From the NCBI GenBank assembly GCA_032622095.1, contig CP136064.1, positions 116,178,004 to 116,242,003 on the forward strand: DNA of 64,000 nucleotides, read 5' to 3'. Below the pieces are notes generated by a model that saw only the letters and a list, made by a program, of their open reading frames with translations, was not told the origin of the DNA and made no database searches. Shown piece after piece: positions 34,379 through 47,344 of this stretch (position 1 is its first letter; each line of letters opens with the position of its first letter). The position numbers and the translations under genes were made by a program. The stretch is from Siphonodentalium dalli. Its lineage: Eukaryota > Mollusca > Scaphopoda > Gadilida > Siphonodentaliidae.

Positions 34379-35775
34379 GTGAGTAAACTTTATATACTTA
34401 TTTTACATCTATTTATTTTGTCAGAAAATAGTCACGTTATAACAATGTGAAGCTACTGGATGATCAGGAGCATCAGTTTCAATTGGATTGTCCCCTTTAG
34501 TAGTATACTAAATACTTGTACACCATTCAGGTACTTAACACATAAAAAACATAATACTGTAATGGTTCTAATACAAGTATGGTTCTCTATTCAACGTAAG
34601 TACTAGTACATCGCTGACACTGGCAGTCATGATATTGGGATCCTTGGGAGTTTCTTGGTAATGGTTTGAAGAAACAATAAGCCATTTAATCATCAGGTAT
34701 ATATCAGTTTCTTAGCGTCTATTATACTTCAGATACTAGAAACCCCACAGTCATAGACCATAAATTGCTCCTGTAAAAACATCAATGTAGCATTGAAGAA
34801 TGTAGATTGATAGATTACTGTGATTGGAACAAGAAGGTATTGTCTAATTTATCAATGCAAGCTACTATATCTATAGAAAAATAATCCCGATCAACGTTTT
34901 TCACACAGCCATAAAATTAACTGATAAATTGCTATGAACTCGGTGCTTAAGTGGTGATTAGCTGAGTTAGAAGGGCCATAGTGATTTTCAGGTTCGTTCA
35001 TAAGAGTCTGAGAGCATGCTCTAAAGATGTATTCATGGTTACATGTTATTTTTTTATGAAAAATTATTTCTTATTGAGATTCTAATGTATAAAATGACAC
35101 GATTGAGTCAAGAATTACTACCTGGTACAGATCATCTTGTTAGATTTTGAATTTATTATATAATTAATGTATTTATATAATTTCATTAGTTTTTGTGCTA
35201 AATATCTTTACCTATTTATTAATGCCAAAAGCTTGATAAATAACTTTCAATATCTTTCAACTTAAATTAAAGGTGACGCTCAGCTGACAAATTGTTCTAC
35301 CCTTGTAGAAAAGTTTTGTTCCTTGCGGCTGGAAATTTGAATGACTTTATGCCACTGTTTGCATCTTTTCTGAACTCTATTGAACACTTTTGGATTTCAA
35401 ATGGCACTAGTATTACTAGTAAGCTAAAATTAGGCGACATGTTTTGAATATAAAAATGTATTTGCTTAATTTAATTATATCAAACTTTTCTCAAAAAATA
35501 TTAACATCACAAAACCTCAAAGCTAACATTTGGAACAAGTGTACTAAATTAGTTTTAATTGATACTTTGATGTAAAAAAAAAAAAAATCTGTTAACAACC
35601 ACACTGTCATTTTGAAAGAAGTTTTTAGCATTTCTGCTTAAACAGTATTTTTTCCTAGAAAATAAACCAATTCAGTTTATAAGTGCTCTAATTTCTCAAT
35701 GTATCTATTAGTTTGAAAATGTTTCTTAATATCTGAATGTTTCAACTTTGCAAAAATTTGCCCTGATCATCATTT

Positions 35776-36322
35776 TAAAGGGGCCCATGGCCTTCACAGT
35801 GGGTAAATGTGCAAAAAATATAAAAGTCTGTAAAAACATCGCCACCAAGAAGAACATGAAGATATAGATAATATTTGTTCTTTATTAATTATTGTAAGTT
35901 CTCCAATAACGAAATTGTGCATGTTGAAACCATTGTTACCGCATGCAAACAAAACGTAGTGATTTGTCAACAAAGATCACTATTAAATTAGTTAAAATAT
36001 TTTAGATTACATATTATTTTCAAAATATTTTTCAATGGTTTGACCATTTCCAATGTTTATTGTCGAGTTTTGATTAAACTTTGGTATCTTATTGGACTAA
36101 TTGGATATTGATTATTAATGCCACTGTAAGATGAAATGTTTACATGACATTGGTTTTGATATGCAAAATCTCATTATTGGAGAGTTATTAATAATGAAAA
36201 TTGAACAAAGTCGATCTATTTTAATATTTAATATTATTTGTTGTTGATAGTTGTTTTACAGACTGTTATCAAATTTATCTTTTTTCACATGAATCCACTT
36301 CGAATGCCTTGGGGCCCTTTAA
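35776..36322. mobile_element. I2: 547-bp foldback, GTGGGTAAATGTGC family
   Basis: Ends TTAAAGGGGCCCATGGCC and ATGCCTTGGGGCCCTTTAA are inverted. Shares CACAGTGGGTAAATGTGC and AATATAAAAGTCTGTAAAAA with I1. Confidence 0.7.
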
Positions 36323-36702
36323 ATAAGCCATACATGTATCTACAACACCTTAAGTTAACTTTGTTATGAAGATCGGGATTAAAATTCATTTCCTGGCGTG
36401 AAGCTATAGACATAGGTAGGTGATAATAACCTGTTAGGCAGTGAAGCGACACACCACATCCTCTATCTGCTCTTGATATATTCCGGTCATTGTTCAATAA
36501 AACTCAATAGACACCCCAGATCAATACAACATATTTCCCAATAAGTCAAGATCAATACTTGAATCTTGGTTTCCATGGCAACATATATTTATCACCTCAA
36601 TGTTTGAAAATCTACCATTGCAATCAAAACAATAATCCATTGATTTGTGAGATGGAATTAAAATTTTGCTGATAAAAATATTGATTACTGCTAATCAAGT
36701 GG

Positions 36703-37040
36703 AGATACCTACAGATAGATCATGACCCCTCTCCTACCGTGCCTGTCGAGGAGTGAGATCCCTCCAGACAGATCATAACCACTCTCCTGCTGTGCTTGTC
36801 AAGGAGGGAGATTCATACAGGCAGATCATGACCCCTTTCCTGCCGTGCTTGTCAATGAGGGAGTTCCAATCAGATAGACCATGACACCTCTCCTGCTGTG
36901 CTTGTTAAGGAGGGAGATCCCTACAGATCGATCATAACCCCTCTCCTGCCGTACCTGACAAAGAGGGACATTCCTACAGGCAGATCATAACCATTTTCCT
37001 GCCGTGCCTGTCCAGGAGGGAGATCACTGGAGATTGATTG
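36703..37040. repeat. 53-bp minisatellite, about 6 units
   Basis: GATCATGACCCCTCTCCTG then CCGTGCTTGTCAAGGAGGGA and GATCCCTACAG repeat at a constant 53-bp step (anchors at 36721, 36774, 36827, 36880, 36933 and 36986, with a decayed one near 37039). Units differ by scattered substitutions. Confidence 0.92.
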
Positions 37041-37413
37041 TAACAGTGCCGTTTGTGTAGTACTAAGGGAGGGGCAGAGGCAAACAACTTCCTTCTTACT
37101 CCTGGGACAAAAAAGGACAGGCATCCCCTCATGTACTTCATAGAATGGCAATAAATATTGGAAATACCAACATTGTCCTCAATGCAAAATTCATCAGTTC
37201 TGATATTTTGAAAGTGCCTAATAATACTGTTCGTGCCATCAGTTCGAGCGGAACTTTTTTTTGGTGTTAATTTTATGAAACTTCTTTCTGTTTTTATTTA
37301 GATTTTAATATATAAAATGACACGTCATTATTGAAAAGTATCACCTGAAAAACCATATTTTGTTTGAGTTATAATTTGCTGTCCATATATTTTATTTGAC
37401 TTTTATGTTTTAA

Positions 37414-37678
37414 CCCTTTAAGTGCCAGGTCAATTTTTGTATCAACCCATATACCCTGTGCCAATGCATTCTCTTATATATGCGAGTCGACCATAGGTCG
37501 CCTCGCATATATAAGAGAATGCATTGGCCTAACAATTTTTCATCATTTGTTATTATTTTTTACAATTTTAATAAATTTTAATAAAAATTTTTTAATTTAA
37601 AAAAAAGAAAAGTTTTTTATTTTTTTAGGGCCGATTTTACAGACCGTAAATTGAGATCGGCTCCTGGCACTGAAAGGG
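37414..37678. mobile_element. C3: TTAA element with GTGCCAGG ends
   Basis: TTAA at 37410-37413 and 37679-37682. Ends CCCTTTAAGTGCCAGG and CCTGGCACTGAAAGGG. It encloses the same CCCTGTGCCAATGCATTCTC hairpin found in C1, C4 and E. A further CCCTTTCATGACCATAATTG fragment starts at the right TTAA. Confidence 0.75.
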
Positions 37679-38179
37679 TTAACCCTTTCATGACCATAAT
37701 TGCCATAGACCGCAATTTTTTTTCTGGACCAATACACCCAAGGATGGCCAAAAATAAATGGCCGTTCTGTAATTTGCACCATGTGAATGTCACCTACTGG
37801 TAACCTTTGGGAGATCTAATTTCTGAGTTTACAAACTCAAACGCTTGAGAGGAAGACTATCCCCTGACAGTACTGCCTTTTCCTATTAACTTTGGTTGGA
37901 AGTTGGAAAATGGCTATTCCAAGTTAATCATGAGAAAATTGCCAGGAAAACACTAATAAGAGAATGCGTTTGTGGCCAAAAACTTGGTACTGATGGGGTC
38001 AAATGGACAATAATGATATGATGTTCATCAACAATATTGTTAATAGTTTGGTATTTATAATTCTAGTAATATGTGACATTTGGTTTTGAAAATTGTGTTA
38101 GTGAAACAAATCTGACAGTGATTGTAAATTACATGTAGATGTTATATGTTGAGGTTTGAAACCCTGAAAATATCTTTAA

Positions 38180-38417
38180 CCCTTACATGACTGGAGCTTC
38201 CTGAAATTTTGCGAAAACCATGTGCCAATGCATTCTCTTATATATGCGAGCCTCCCATAGGGAGCCTCGCATATATAAGAGAATGCATCGGCCTAACAAT
38301 ATTTATCTTGACCTTGTAAGCCAGTGTAATCTCCCTATGGGAGACTCGCATATATAAGAGAATGCACTGGCACATGAATTTTAATGCTGCACCAGAGATA
38401 CTCCTGTCATGAAAGGG
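38180..38417. mobile_element. E4: complete family-E element, TTAA TSD
   Basis: TTAA at 38176-38179 and 38418-38421. Start CCCTTACATGACTGGAGCTT, two TATATATGCGAG hairpins separated by AACAATATTTATCTTGACC, end TCCTGTCATGAAAGGG. Best reference copy for the family. Another fragment (TTAACTCATTCAGTGCTGAG) starts at the right TTAA. Confidence 0.85.
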
Positions 38418-39714
38418 TTAACTCATTCAGTGCTGAGCCCCCTGGCAAATTACATTGTCTGGTGGCCAGCCCCCTATCTAAGCGACGTTGTATAATATTA
38501 TTTGAATAGCATCATTCGGCTACCATTTTAAGGGAAATTTTCTGACTTTTAATAGGGCCATAAATTTTTTAAGTAACTGTTCACCACACATGTTGGTCTA
38601 ATCCTTTGGCGAGTAGAATGTCATATATGTTGCCGTACAGTTCACAAGTGGAATGACATACCGGTACAGGTACCAGTATGTGTCATTACAGGAAGTGTCA
38701 TTTTTATGTAGACATAACTTCAATTAATCATCTGATTTATAAATGAATTACAATGTATATAGGAGATATTTTGATTAATATAATATCCCAATGCATAAGT
38801 GCAATAGATTATGATAGCACACGTAAACAGAAAATACACATCAATTAAAATGAATTATTTTTGGACCCTTTTGACCCGAACTTGTTAATAATTATTGGTA
38901 TGACATTGACGTTAAATTCACACATGATGTCTTGTATATGACTTTATAAATGCTCTCCAAAGTTTAATACATCAAAATGCCAATGGAGTAGTTATCAAAG
39001 TAAGTGTCCCGGTCAGTTGTGTCTTTGTCAATGTTAGTACACAGTCCTGCTATACAGTTCTATGATATTGTATGGTAGGTCAACCATATATTTATCAGAC
39101 ATCCTAGTGAATTTCCATACCGATACCTTGCAATTGGTGAATTACATCCAGGCTTGTCGTAGATTTACATGTGCTTTTTTTTTCAAAGAATGAATAAAAA
39201 CAATCTTATTTGACGCCTCCTTCAGTTGATGCTGAAGAGTTCTGGTCGTCATCAGAATCGCTGTTCTCTTTGGACATTGCAATAGCAATACTGCAGCTTG
39301 TAACTTCATCTTTTCCATAATGTAAATACTGTGTATATTTATTCAATATATAATGTCATTGAATAAGTTCAAAATTTGTGTGCTAATTAAATTGATGTCA
39401 TTGTTATTATTACTCATATCGAAATAGAGCATAATTCAGGATAGGAATAGGGTGAAAATGTAATAACGGACGACAAGATATCTCATCACCGGTGGTCAGA
39501 GAGTTAAAATATTTTTGTTTCATGTACTATTAAATACCGACAGTGCTTATCCATATATGATCTGAACAGAGACCATTGATATTGGTGGAATGTGTCTGAT
39601 ATTCTTACATCAATCAGATTCCATCATTTATTCATTACGCATAATAAATTCAAAGGATTGTTTAATACGAAATAAAAAATTGCAGTGCAATGACAATTAG
39701 GGATGATATCGTGA

Positions 39715-40680
39715 GCAATCCTTTCTTTACAAAAAATATTTGAATGATTCCATAACGAGTGATGTGTTTTTTGCATCATATTTGTATCTGAACTACAGTT
39801 CTAATTATAAGTAACCTCAGCATAAATGGCATTGCAGGTTGCAGGTCAATCATTCTGTCGGTGATTTTCTTTTACAAAAAATATTTGAATGATTCCATAA
39901 TGTGTGGGTTTTTTTATCATATCTATATCTGATCTATAACAATCTCTATTTCTAAGCAACCTATAGCATATATAACATTTTGGGGTTGCATTTAAATCAT
40001 TCTGTCGGTGGTTTTGTTGTCTGACAGTTGTCCTTTCTCTATACAAAAATATGTGAATGATTACATTATATGCGACATGTTCTTTGGATCATAGTTATAT
40101 CTGACCTAAAGCAATCTCTAGTTCTAACTTCTAAGCAACCTCGAGCATAAATAACATTTTGAGGTTGCAGTTCTTTTGTCATTCTGTCGGAGGTTTTGTT
40201 GTTATTTCTTTACAAAAAAAAATTAAATGATTCCATAAATTTGTCATTAACCCTTTCAGTGCCAAGTCCGATTTTTGTATCAACCCATATTTACTTGATA
40301 ATTTTTCAAATTTATTGATTATAATCAATAAATTTGAAAAATGATCAAGGAAATATGACCTCTTTCCATCAATGTATCACATTATTATAATCAATAAATT
40401 TATAAAAATGATCAAGGAAATATGGGTTGATACAAAAATCGGACTTGGCACTGAAAGGGTTAATATGTGACATGTTTTTTTTAATGATATTTGCATCGGA
40501 ACTAAAATGATCTCTAGTTCTCAGCAACCTCGAGCAAAAACAGCATTTCTGATTTTCAGTTAAATCATTGAACTTAAGCGATTTCTAGTTTTATAACTAC
40601 CCACCATCATAAATAGCATTTCGGGGTTTCAGTTAAATCATTTTGTCTCTGGTTTTGTTGTTATGAAGAGACCATATATT
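39715..40680. repeat. Degenerate tandem array, unit about 150-180 bp
   Basis: About five units each carrying TTTACAAAAAATATTTGAAT, GATTCCATAA, AGCAACCTCGAGCATAAATA and TCATTCTGTCGGTGGTTTTG, beginning near 39720, 39867, 40030 and 40206 and continuing after D to about 40680. Confidence 0.75.
40251..40459. mobile_element. D: 209-bp palindromic TTAA element inside the tandem array
   Basis: TTAA at 40247-40250 and 40460-40463. Ends CCCTTTCAGTGCCAAGTCCG and CGGACTTGGCACTGAAAGGG are perfect inverted repeats, followed by ATTTTTGTATCAACCCATAT and its complement. Confidence 0.88.
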
Positions 40681-41066
40681 ACAGTTCCCAGGTGAAACAA
40701 ATTTTAAAAACTGTTCCATTCAACATTATAAAAAATTACATTTCAGACAGTGGCATTCCAACTACAGTTGCAAATAATCCAAACATAAAAGCATTTCTGC
40801 AATATAAAAAGATTTAAAGACAATAATTTTCCAGACAACACCGTACAATAACTATAAAAACTTTTTTTTAAGACACAAATGCATTATTATATGCTCAACA
40901 GTTATTTATAAAAAGCATTCAAAGTTAAATAAATTTTGGTATCCCCCAAAATGGGATATAGAAATATTCTTTCATGCCAGCTCGCATGTGAGACCGATTC
41001 ACTTGCGTGTACCAATGCGCAGCCGAAACATCGCGATTCACTAGAGATATGTTGAAATTTGACATT

Positions 41067-41081
41067 GGGGGGGGGGGGGGG
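41067..41081 (+). repeat. Poly-G tract (15 G)
   Basis: Fifteen G in a row. A second tract of 14 G is at 43396-43409. Possible G-quadruplex or sequencing-prone homopolymer. Confidence 0.9.
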
Positions 41082-41257
41082 AGGAAACTGAGACGAAACA
41101 ATACAGGAGCTATATTTCCCTATTCTGCAGATGGTGAAGTGAACAGCAATCAGCTGTTGGCTTTGATGCATCGATTGAAGGCGATTGTGAGAACATTTAT
41201 GTCATAAATGGCAAATAAAATGTGTATACTATATTAATAAAAATAATATGTACTATT

Positions 41258-41385
41258 TTTGAGTAGATCCCAAAAATTATGTCATTCGTGAACGAGACAA
41301 ATGTTTATTTTCGCGAGCAGCTGCTCGCGAAAATAAACATTTGTTTCACTCACTCACGACATAAATTTGCTATCCACTCAAAACA
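41258..41385. repeat. Foldback with perfect 48-bp palindromic centre
   Basis: 41297-41344 is a perfect palindrome with no loop, centred on CGCGAGCAG/CTGCTCGCG. Outer arms GAGTAGATCCCAAAAATTAT and ATAAATTTGCTATCCACTC extend it imperfectly. Confidence 0.88.
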
Positions 41386-41654
41386 CTAGATATTCTTTAT
41401 TTATTCCGAAAAACACAGGTGAAAATCTTACAGTTAATACACATACTTTGTAATTCATTAAAAGTGTTTTTAAAAGATAGATTTGCAATCAAAGCTGTCA
41501 TAATTCTCAACAAATAGTAATATTTCCTGTCCCATTTGGTGGAAACAATTATATCCTAGTGATGGCTTCTCTCTCACTCAAGTTTATTATTTTATACATC
41601 GGAATAAAAAAAGAAACTTTGGAGAAGAGATACATTACCTTTACTGCTTGTTAA

Positions 41655-41903
41655 CCCTCTTTAAACTGAATGGATTCTCTCACTCAGTTACAAAGGTAAA
41701 CATTGGAACAGTCTATTGTTCATTTCGAGGGGTGTTCAGGTAATAAAAGTAGACTACAGACAAGCAAAAATATAATACAAGAGCAAAATGATTCACATAC
41801 ATTGGTAGGTAATGTTCAGAAAATAAGTTCACAATTGTTAAAGTTATTATCTGAAAATTTCCTAAGGCATCTACTCATCAATGAGTATTTAGTATAGAAA
41901 GGG
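41655..41903. mobile_element. F4: TTAA element of family F
   Basis: TTAA at 41651-41654 and 41904-41907. Start CCCTCTTTAAACTGAATGG, end ATTTAGTATAGAAAGGG, with the internal GTTCAGAAAATAAG / TTATTATCTGAAAATTTCC pair. Confidence 0.78.
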
Positions 41904-42829
41904 TTAAATAATTATGTTTTCTTGGGACATTGCTTTTTCAGAATTTCAAGAGTAAACCATGAACTACTTGTTGATATATCACTTCTGTTCTTTTACTCTA
42001 AAGCACAGGTGTTGTGTATAACAACAGACATACACTTTATATACAGGTGTGTTCATGTACATGTATGTATGAAGCGATTTAAAATTCATTGTTTTCAGAC
42101 ATATATCAAACCTATCCCTAACCAGTAAAATTATAATGACAATTATCTCAGAGCGAGCTAAATATAATTTATATCCATGCCAGAAGTTAGTGGCAGTTAA
42201 AACTAGTGATTTATGTTGAATCATTCCGGAATAACACTTATATACATCACATAAGTGGAGGAATTTAAATGCTTTGATAGCCGCATATATAACTGTCTCG
42301 GAGAAAACTGTTAAATCTAATAAATTGACAGCCGAATAAATCACACAATGAAGGAAATGGGATGACAATGGTCTCACGTTCTCGATCTAGTTTGGTGTTA
42401 TCTACTTCTGTTGTGCATTCTGGGTCATACCTCATAAGTTAAATTTTTTTCATAATACCTGTGATACTACCTGTACTTCAAAATTCTGGTCTTGGTGACT
42501 GACTCCTTAAATTGGTCTCATTCTTACATAACGGCTGTTTTGAGACATAATTTTGTTCACACTCACTTGGGATGAGGCAAAGCCCAGTCTTGGTAATCTA
42601 TTTACCATAATATCTAACTGGTCTTGGATATCTTATTACTGAAGTAATTTCACTTTGGAGGTTATTTCCCCTCAATGGCTAAGTTTACTTCCTGGGAGAA
42701 ATCCTATAAAAAATAACAGTTTTTCAGGTCATATCAACTAATACAAGCAAAATCGTTCTCACTAAATGTCCCTCCAACGACCACAGTGCCGTATCCCCCA
42801 ATAACACACACACCCATTACATTCGTCTA

Positions 42830-43330
42830 TATATATATAAAATAGTTGGATCTGTCTGTTCTGATATTTCTCCCAGACCAATTTCAAAAAAATTTGGTGT
42901 GGTGACTAGGGTTACCCTGGTGGAAGTTATAACGGCATTAGTTTTTCAAATTTTTTATTTAAAAAAATTTAATTCCAAAAAAAAAATAAAAAAATTTAAA
43001 AGGCATTTTATTTTAAATTTTTTTTTTAGATCAAACTGTTTAAATGATCAAAATGTGTATATAGTATCATAAATGTTGTAGAGCGACGATTGCTCTTGAT
43101 TTTTGTCCCATGGTCAAGGGGTGCCATTTTTACGCGACTGCTGATTAAAAAAATTTGACTGTTACAATTGAAACATTTAAATTAACTGAAAGACATTAGA
43201 AACAAAATACGATTTTTCAACGTTATCTAGCTAATCTTGTTCAGAAATGTATAGGTATGTTATGAGATATATATCTTGCCAAATTATGTATACATAATTT
43301 TGGGGTTGGAATGAGCCATGTCCGTTTAAG
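42830..43330. repeat. Possible GTCTGTC-type repeat
   Basis: TATATAAAATAGTTGGATCTG, TCTGTCTGTTCTGATATTTC and CAATTTCAAAAAAATTTGGT recall the leader of the repeats at 10091 and 59812, followed by A/T homopolymer runs. Boundaries uncertain. Confidence 0.35.
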
Positions 43331-43660
43331 CTTTGCTTGAGTTGTGACCCTTTATTGAGATTGTCTCAACTGTTTCGAAGTCCTATCTATGACATGGGGG
43401 GGGGGGGGGTCTCTGTACTGTAGCTCTGATTGGGAGCAATGTAGTGGAGAAATGTGGAAAATTGAGCAAATGTAATGAGTCCCCAGAGTTTTCAATTTTT
43501 TTCTTTCTAAATAATGACTTTGTCTCATCTGGCGTGGCCACAAATAGCTATTTGGATAGTTTTCAATTAATTTTTTTTCTTTTCCTCCTGTGCTGCCGGG
43601 GAAATACAACATATTTTTTTTTTATACTGGTATTTTCCTGAACTCTGCCTGACTCACAAC

Positions 43661-43757
43661 CTGAAACCAAGGTTTGCCTTCACATTGTCATTCGGACCTG
43701 TGTGATTACAAACTGAAACCAAGGTTTGCCTTCACATTGTCATTCGGACCTGTGTGA
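43661..43757. repeat. 52-bp tandem duplication
   Basis: CTGAAACCAAGGTTTGCCTT followed by CACATTGTCATTCGGACCTG TGTGA occurs at 43661 and again at 43713, identical over about 45 bp. Confidence 0.93.
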
Positions 43758-45088
43758 GTTCTATTGATATGTTGTACGCCCTTGGAGTGTACAGATTTTT
43801 GTTATGTAAACTGAGTACTTAGGTTGAAGCGTATATTAATAATGTACTTTTCGTATTGACACCTTCAATGAACCATGTAGAGCAGTTTTGAAATTCCAGC
43901 CGATTTTATGAAACTGCATTTTATGATTCTCATGATAAGACCAAGGGTCAAATTTTATTGGAGAAATGTGGAAACCATAGGAAATGTAAGGAATCCCTTG
44001 AGTGTACATGTTATGTGGATTTGTCTCAGTATCGCAAACCCAGTATTGATTTATAGTGTGCGCATCCTATGAAAAGTGGGCTGTTCAAATTGATTAGCGA
44101 ATCGATCGTGCTTGTCAATTTCAGATATGTCAGAACACTATAGGAAAAAATCATTGAACGTGGGTCCCTATCACTGTTATCTGTTAGTCGATTGATTCTA
44201 TATGGGGTGTAATGATCCCTCTAAGTTTGCTCAAACTATTCCTGCTGCTACGATAGGAAAATCATGTGGTTGCAGTAGTTATAATCTGATGCCTAGTACT
44301 TAGTATATCCTTTGATCTATGGTAGATCTATAACAATATTTGCAATAAGTATTATGGATTTTTCCCAATACACGGGTAAGTCAACAAGCTGTTCTTACTC
44401 TTTTATTGGGATAATTTAACTACTTATTAATACTTTTTATTAAATCTGTGTTATATTGAATGACACAGTCCATGCATGCTACTTTTCTCTTTCAAATTGA
44501 TTAGAATTTGTATCATAATATTTCGGGGAGATTATCTGGCCAAAAGTGACTCAGTCTTCTTTTTGTATGTGGACATCAATTGGCTTGGGTATATCTCCTG
44601 TATCCATCAGGAAGAGTTTGCCTGTTTCTTGACTGAATTTGTGAAGAGAAATTCTTGTTTTAGCAGTCAAGAGGGGTAACTCTAAAAACTTTCACAATGC
44701 TGTGAACTTTGAGCCTTCTGTTACCATATACTGAGAGTGTCAGTGTTGATGCAACAGTGGAAATGTTAGTTAGGTAAAGAGCATGAGTATGGAAAAGGGC
44801 AGAGAAGTTTTGGGAGTTTTGACAACTTTTTCCAGTTAATTCAGAGCTGAAACTACAAGCACATAAAACTTCAGAATAGGAAAAAGTTTAATTGACATTT
44901 TTTTCGGACTAAAAGATATCTAAGACAGATCACATATGGACAACACTTAGACTTCTATTTTAAATCATGTCAGCACTTGTAATATGAGATATGTCAAACT
45001 TTCGAAAATGTCTTAGAAAAGGGAAAGAGTGTAATTGGATTTTTTTGACGGATTTTTATATAGCAGTTGAATAAAGTAATCTTAGCCC

Positions 45089-45345
45089 TTTGATTCCTGA
45101 ATGTTCTCTCCCATTCACTTCTAAAGGACTTTAAAGCATACATTGGAATAGTCCATTTTTCATGTATAGGGATGTCAAATAATAAAAACAGGCAAAGAAA
45201 CACCCCATGAATTGTAATACATTCACTTGAAAAGATGTTAGGATAATAAATTATTAGGAACTTATTAGCTGATCATCATCGCTATAAATGAATTAATGTG
45301 AATTGGGTAACTACTCATCAGTGAGTATCAAAGTTTTAGGGGGTT
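45089..45345. mobile_element. F10: diverged family-F element
   Basis: CCCTTTGATTCCTGAATGTTC start, CATACATTGGAATAGTCCAT, AACTACTCATCAGTGAGTAT near the right end. TTAA sites decayed. Confidence 0.5.
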
Positions 45346-45447
45346 GGGGTGCAAATGGAATTCCCAAAGGGGATTATTCATTTTGTACAAGGAAGAGACG
45401 TGCAAAGTAAAATTCACAAGCCCCTCCCACTAAAGACCAACTTACTA

Positions 45448-45675
45448 CAGTACTGCCCTGAATAATCGACTCCTTAACTACAGCAGAATTATGGGTAATT
45501 TTTCAGGATTTAGTCAGAAATATGACTTGTTGCCATTCATCGGAAAGCTTGAAAAATTACCCATAAAACTGAGAGCTTTCCGATGAATGGCAACAAGCCA
45601 TATTTCTGACTAAATCCTGAAAAATTACCCATAATTCTGCTGTGGTTAAGGAGTTGATTATTTAGGGCATTACTG
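45448..45675. mobile_element. G6: palindrome G with rearranged tip
   Basis: TA on both sides (45446-45447, 45676-45677). Complete arms; at the hairpin tip a stray GAAAAATTACCCATAAAACT (45551-45570), copied from the right arm, sits between the two AAAGCTT ends. Confidence 0.85.
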
Positions 45676-46033
45676 TATATCCCTACGATGGAGACCTTTG
45701 TCTTAGTATGAACAGCTAACAATATTAATTACTCTATAAACAAAAGATTAATATTGTCGTTAAAAATCACACAAATTCATTACTGAGTTATTTATTGTCT
45801 CCCAATGAAACAGCCCTTTGTTTGCTTTGACACTGTATGACATGGCTGTCACAGGGTCAATATGTGATGTGTTGATTAATGATCTCTATCCCAGTGCAGG
45901 GCATTCCATTTGCTGGTAATAATAAACAATGATCTGAATGCATACATGTGTTCATTTCATCTGGATCAGGGGATGGGCCTATCTGACCACAGCAACCTAG
46001 GAGTGCTGTCTGACAAGTGATCTGTATCCCAAA

Positions 46034-46286
46034 TTAAAGGCACTCGCAGTGGGTAAATGTGCAAAACATAAGTTTTTTTAAACGTTGCTGCTAAGAAGAA
46101 CAATGAGAAATAGATACACTTTGTTTTTATATTCATTATTGAGAGTTCTCCAATTTTTTTTTTTTTTTTATGTAATCAAAACTGTTTGTGATTTGTCAAT
46201 AAATATTACTAATCCGTCTAATCGTGTTGTAAGTTCATATATTTTTTGCACATTTACCCTCAGCAAGTGCCTTGGGTTCCTTTAAA
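46034..46286. mobile_element. I3: GTGGGTAAATGTGC foldback
   Basis: TTAAAGGCACTCGCAGTGGG at the left and GCAAGTGCCTTGGGTTCCTTTAA at the right are inverted; GTAAATGTGCAAAA pairs with TTTTTGCACATTTAC. Confidence 0.65.
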
Positions 46287-46410
46287 AGCTGATTGTCCGT
46301 TGTACTAAAAGAGCTAAGGAATGTTAAGATATCATCTCTATTTTTCATCACAATGAGTTATCTATTCAAGTTTGTTGCAACCCAAAAATGGCGTGTTTTT
46401 GAGTTGCTAG

Positions 46411-46870
46411 GAAGCCTGCTAATAGTGTGTCTGTCATTTGCAGAATGAGGTCCACAGAGGGTGAATTTAGTAACGCTATCCTGCATAGCGGGCTAGCATC
46501 ACTAAATTCACCCTCTGGGGACCTAATTCTGCTTAGGCTTCGTGTGCTATGGGAGACATTTGAAGTTCCAAAATGGTGAATATTGTGATGTACACCCATT
46601 GGGAACCTCGATTATGCAATGTGTCATCTGCCAATTTGGGGATATAGAGAATTAAACTAAACTAAAAAAGAAAATAGAATCTATGTGAAGAATTTTCTAT
46701 AGAAATTTGATAATAAAGACAATTTCCAGAGAAGATGAGGTCTAAGCAGAATGAGGTCTCCAGAGGGTGAATTTAGTGATGCTAGCCCACTATGCACGAT
46801 AGCGTTACTAAATTCACCCTCTTGGGACCTCATACTGCAAATGACAGACACACTATAGTGACTAAACTTG
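46411..46870. mobile_element. A11: family-A MITE
   Basis: GAAGCCTGCTAATAGTGTG to CACACTATAGTGACTAAACTTG. Both arm hairpins present. The flanks GTTGCTAG/GTTGCTCG suggest an 8-bp TSD with one change. Confidence 0.72.
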
Positions 46871-47344
46871 GGTTGCTCGAGTATCCAACATGTCGTACCT
46901 GTGTAACCATATACATCTGGATTGGTGTACTTGTATCAGTTTAATATGAGGATACATATTTTGTAATGGCTCATGATGCTATGATGAAGTGCTGTCTCTC
47001 TCCTGCTGACAAGATGATTTCTTTATTGTCAAATAAAAATACCCGGCTGACAAAATAATGTAGTCTTTGCTGAATTTATTACCTTTTTAAAACAATGTTG
47101 GTGGAAAATCAAAATTAATTATCTGTCTAAATAAGATCAGTGACATAAAATGACTTGTTAAAGTTGTTCTTAACCAGGCCATTGTCTTACTGCCGACGCC
47201 CAGCTCTGTCTTCATATGACACTCTGGCAGGTCTTCATGGGAGGGGCCTAATCATTTGATTTGTGTGCCCAATTTGTTGATCTAGTTTCAAGAGTTAGTT
47301 ACTCTGAATGGCTGAAATCAAACCTTGAATAACCCCTTTTTTTT

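Noticed and set aside
41979-42377. 132-codon minus-strand frame
   Set aside because: No recognisable domain, low-complexity composition, no splice or repeat context; likely chance.
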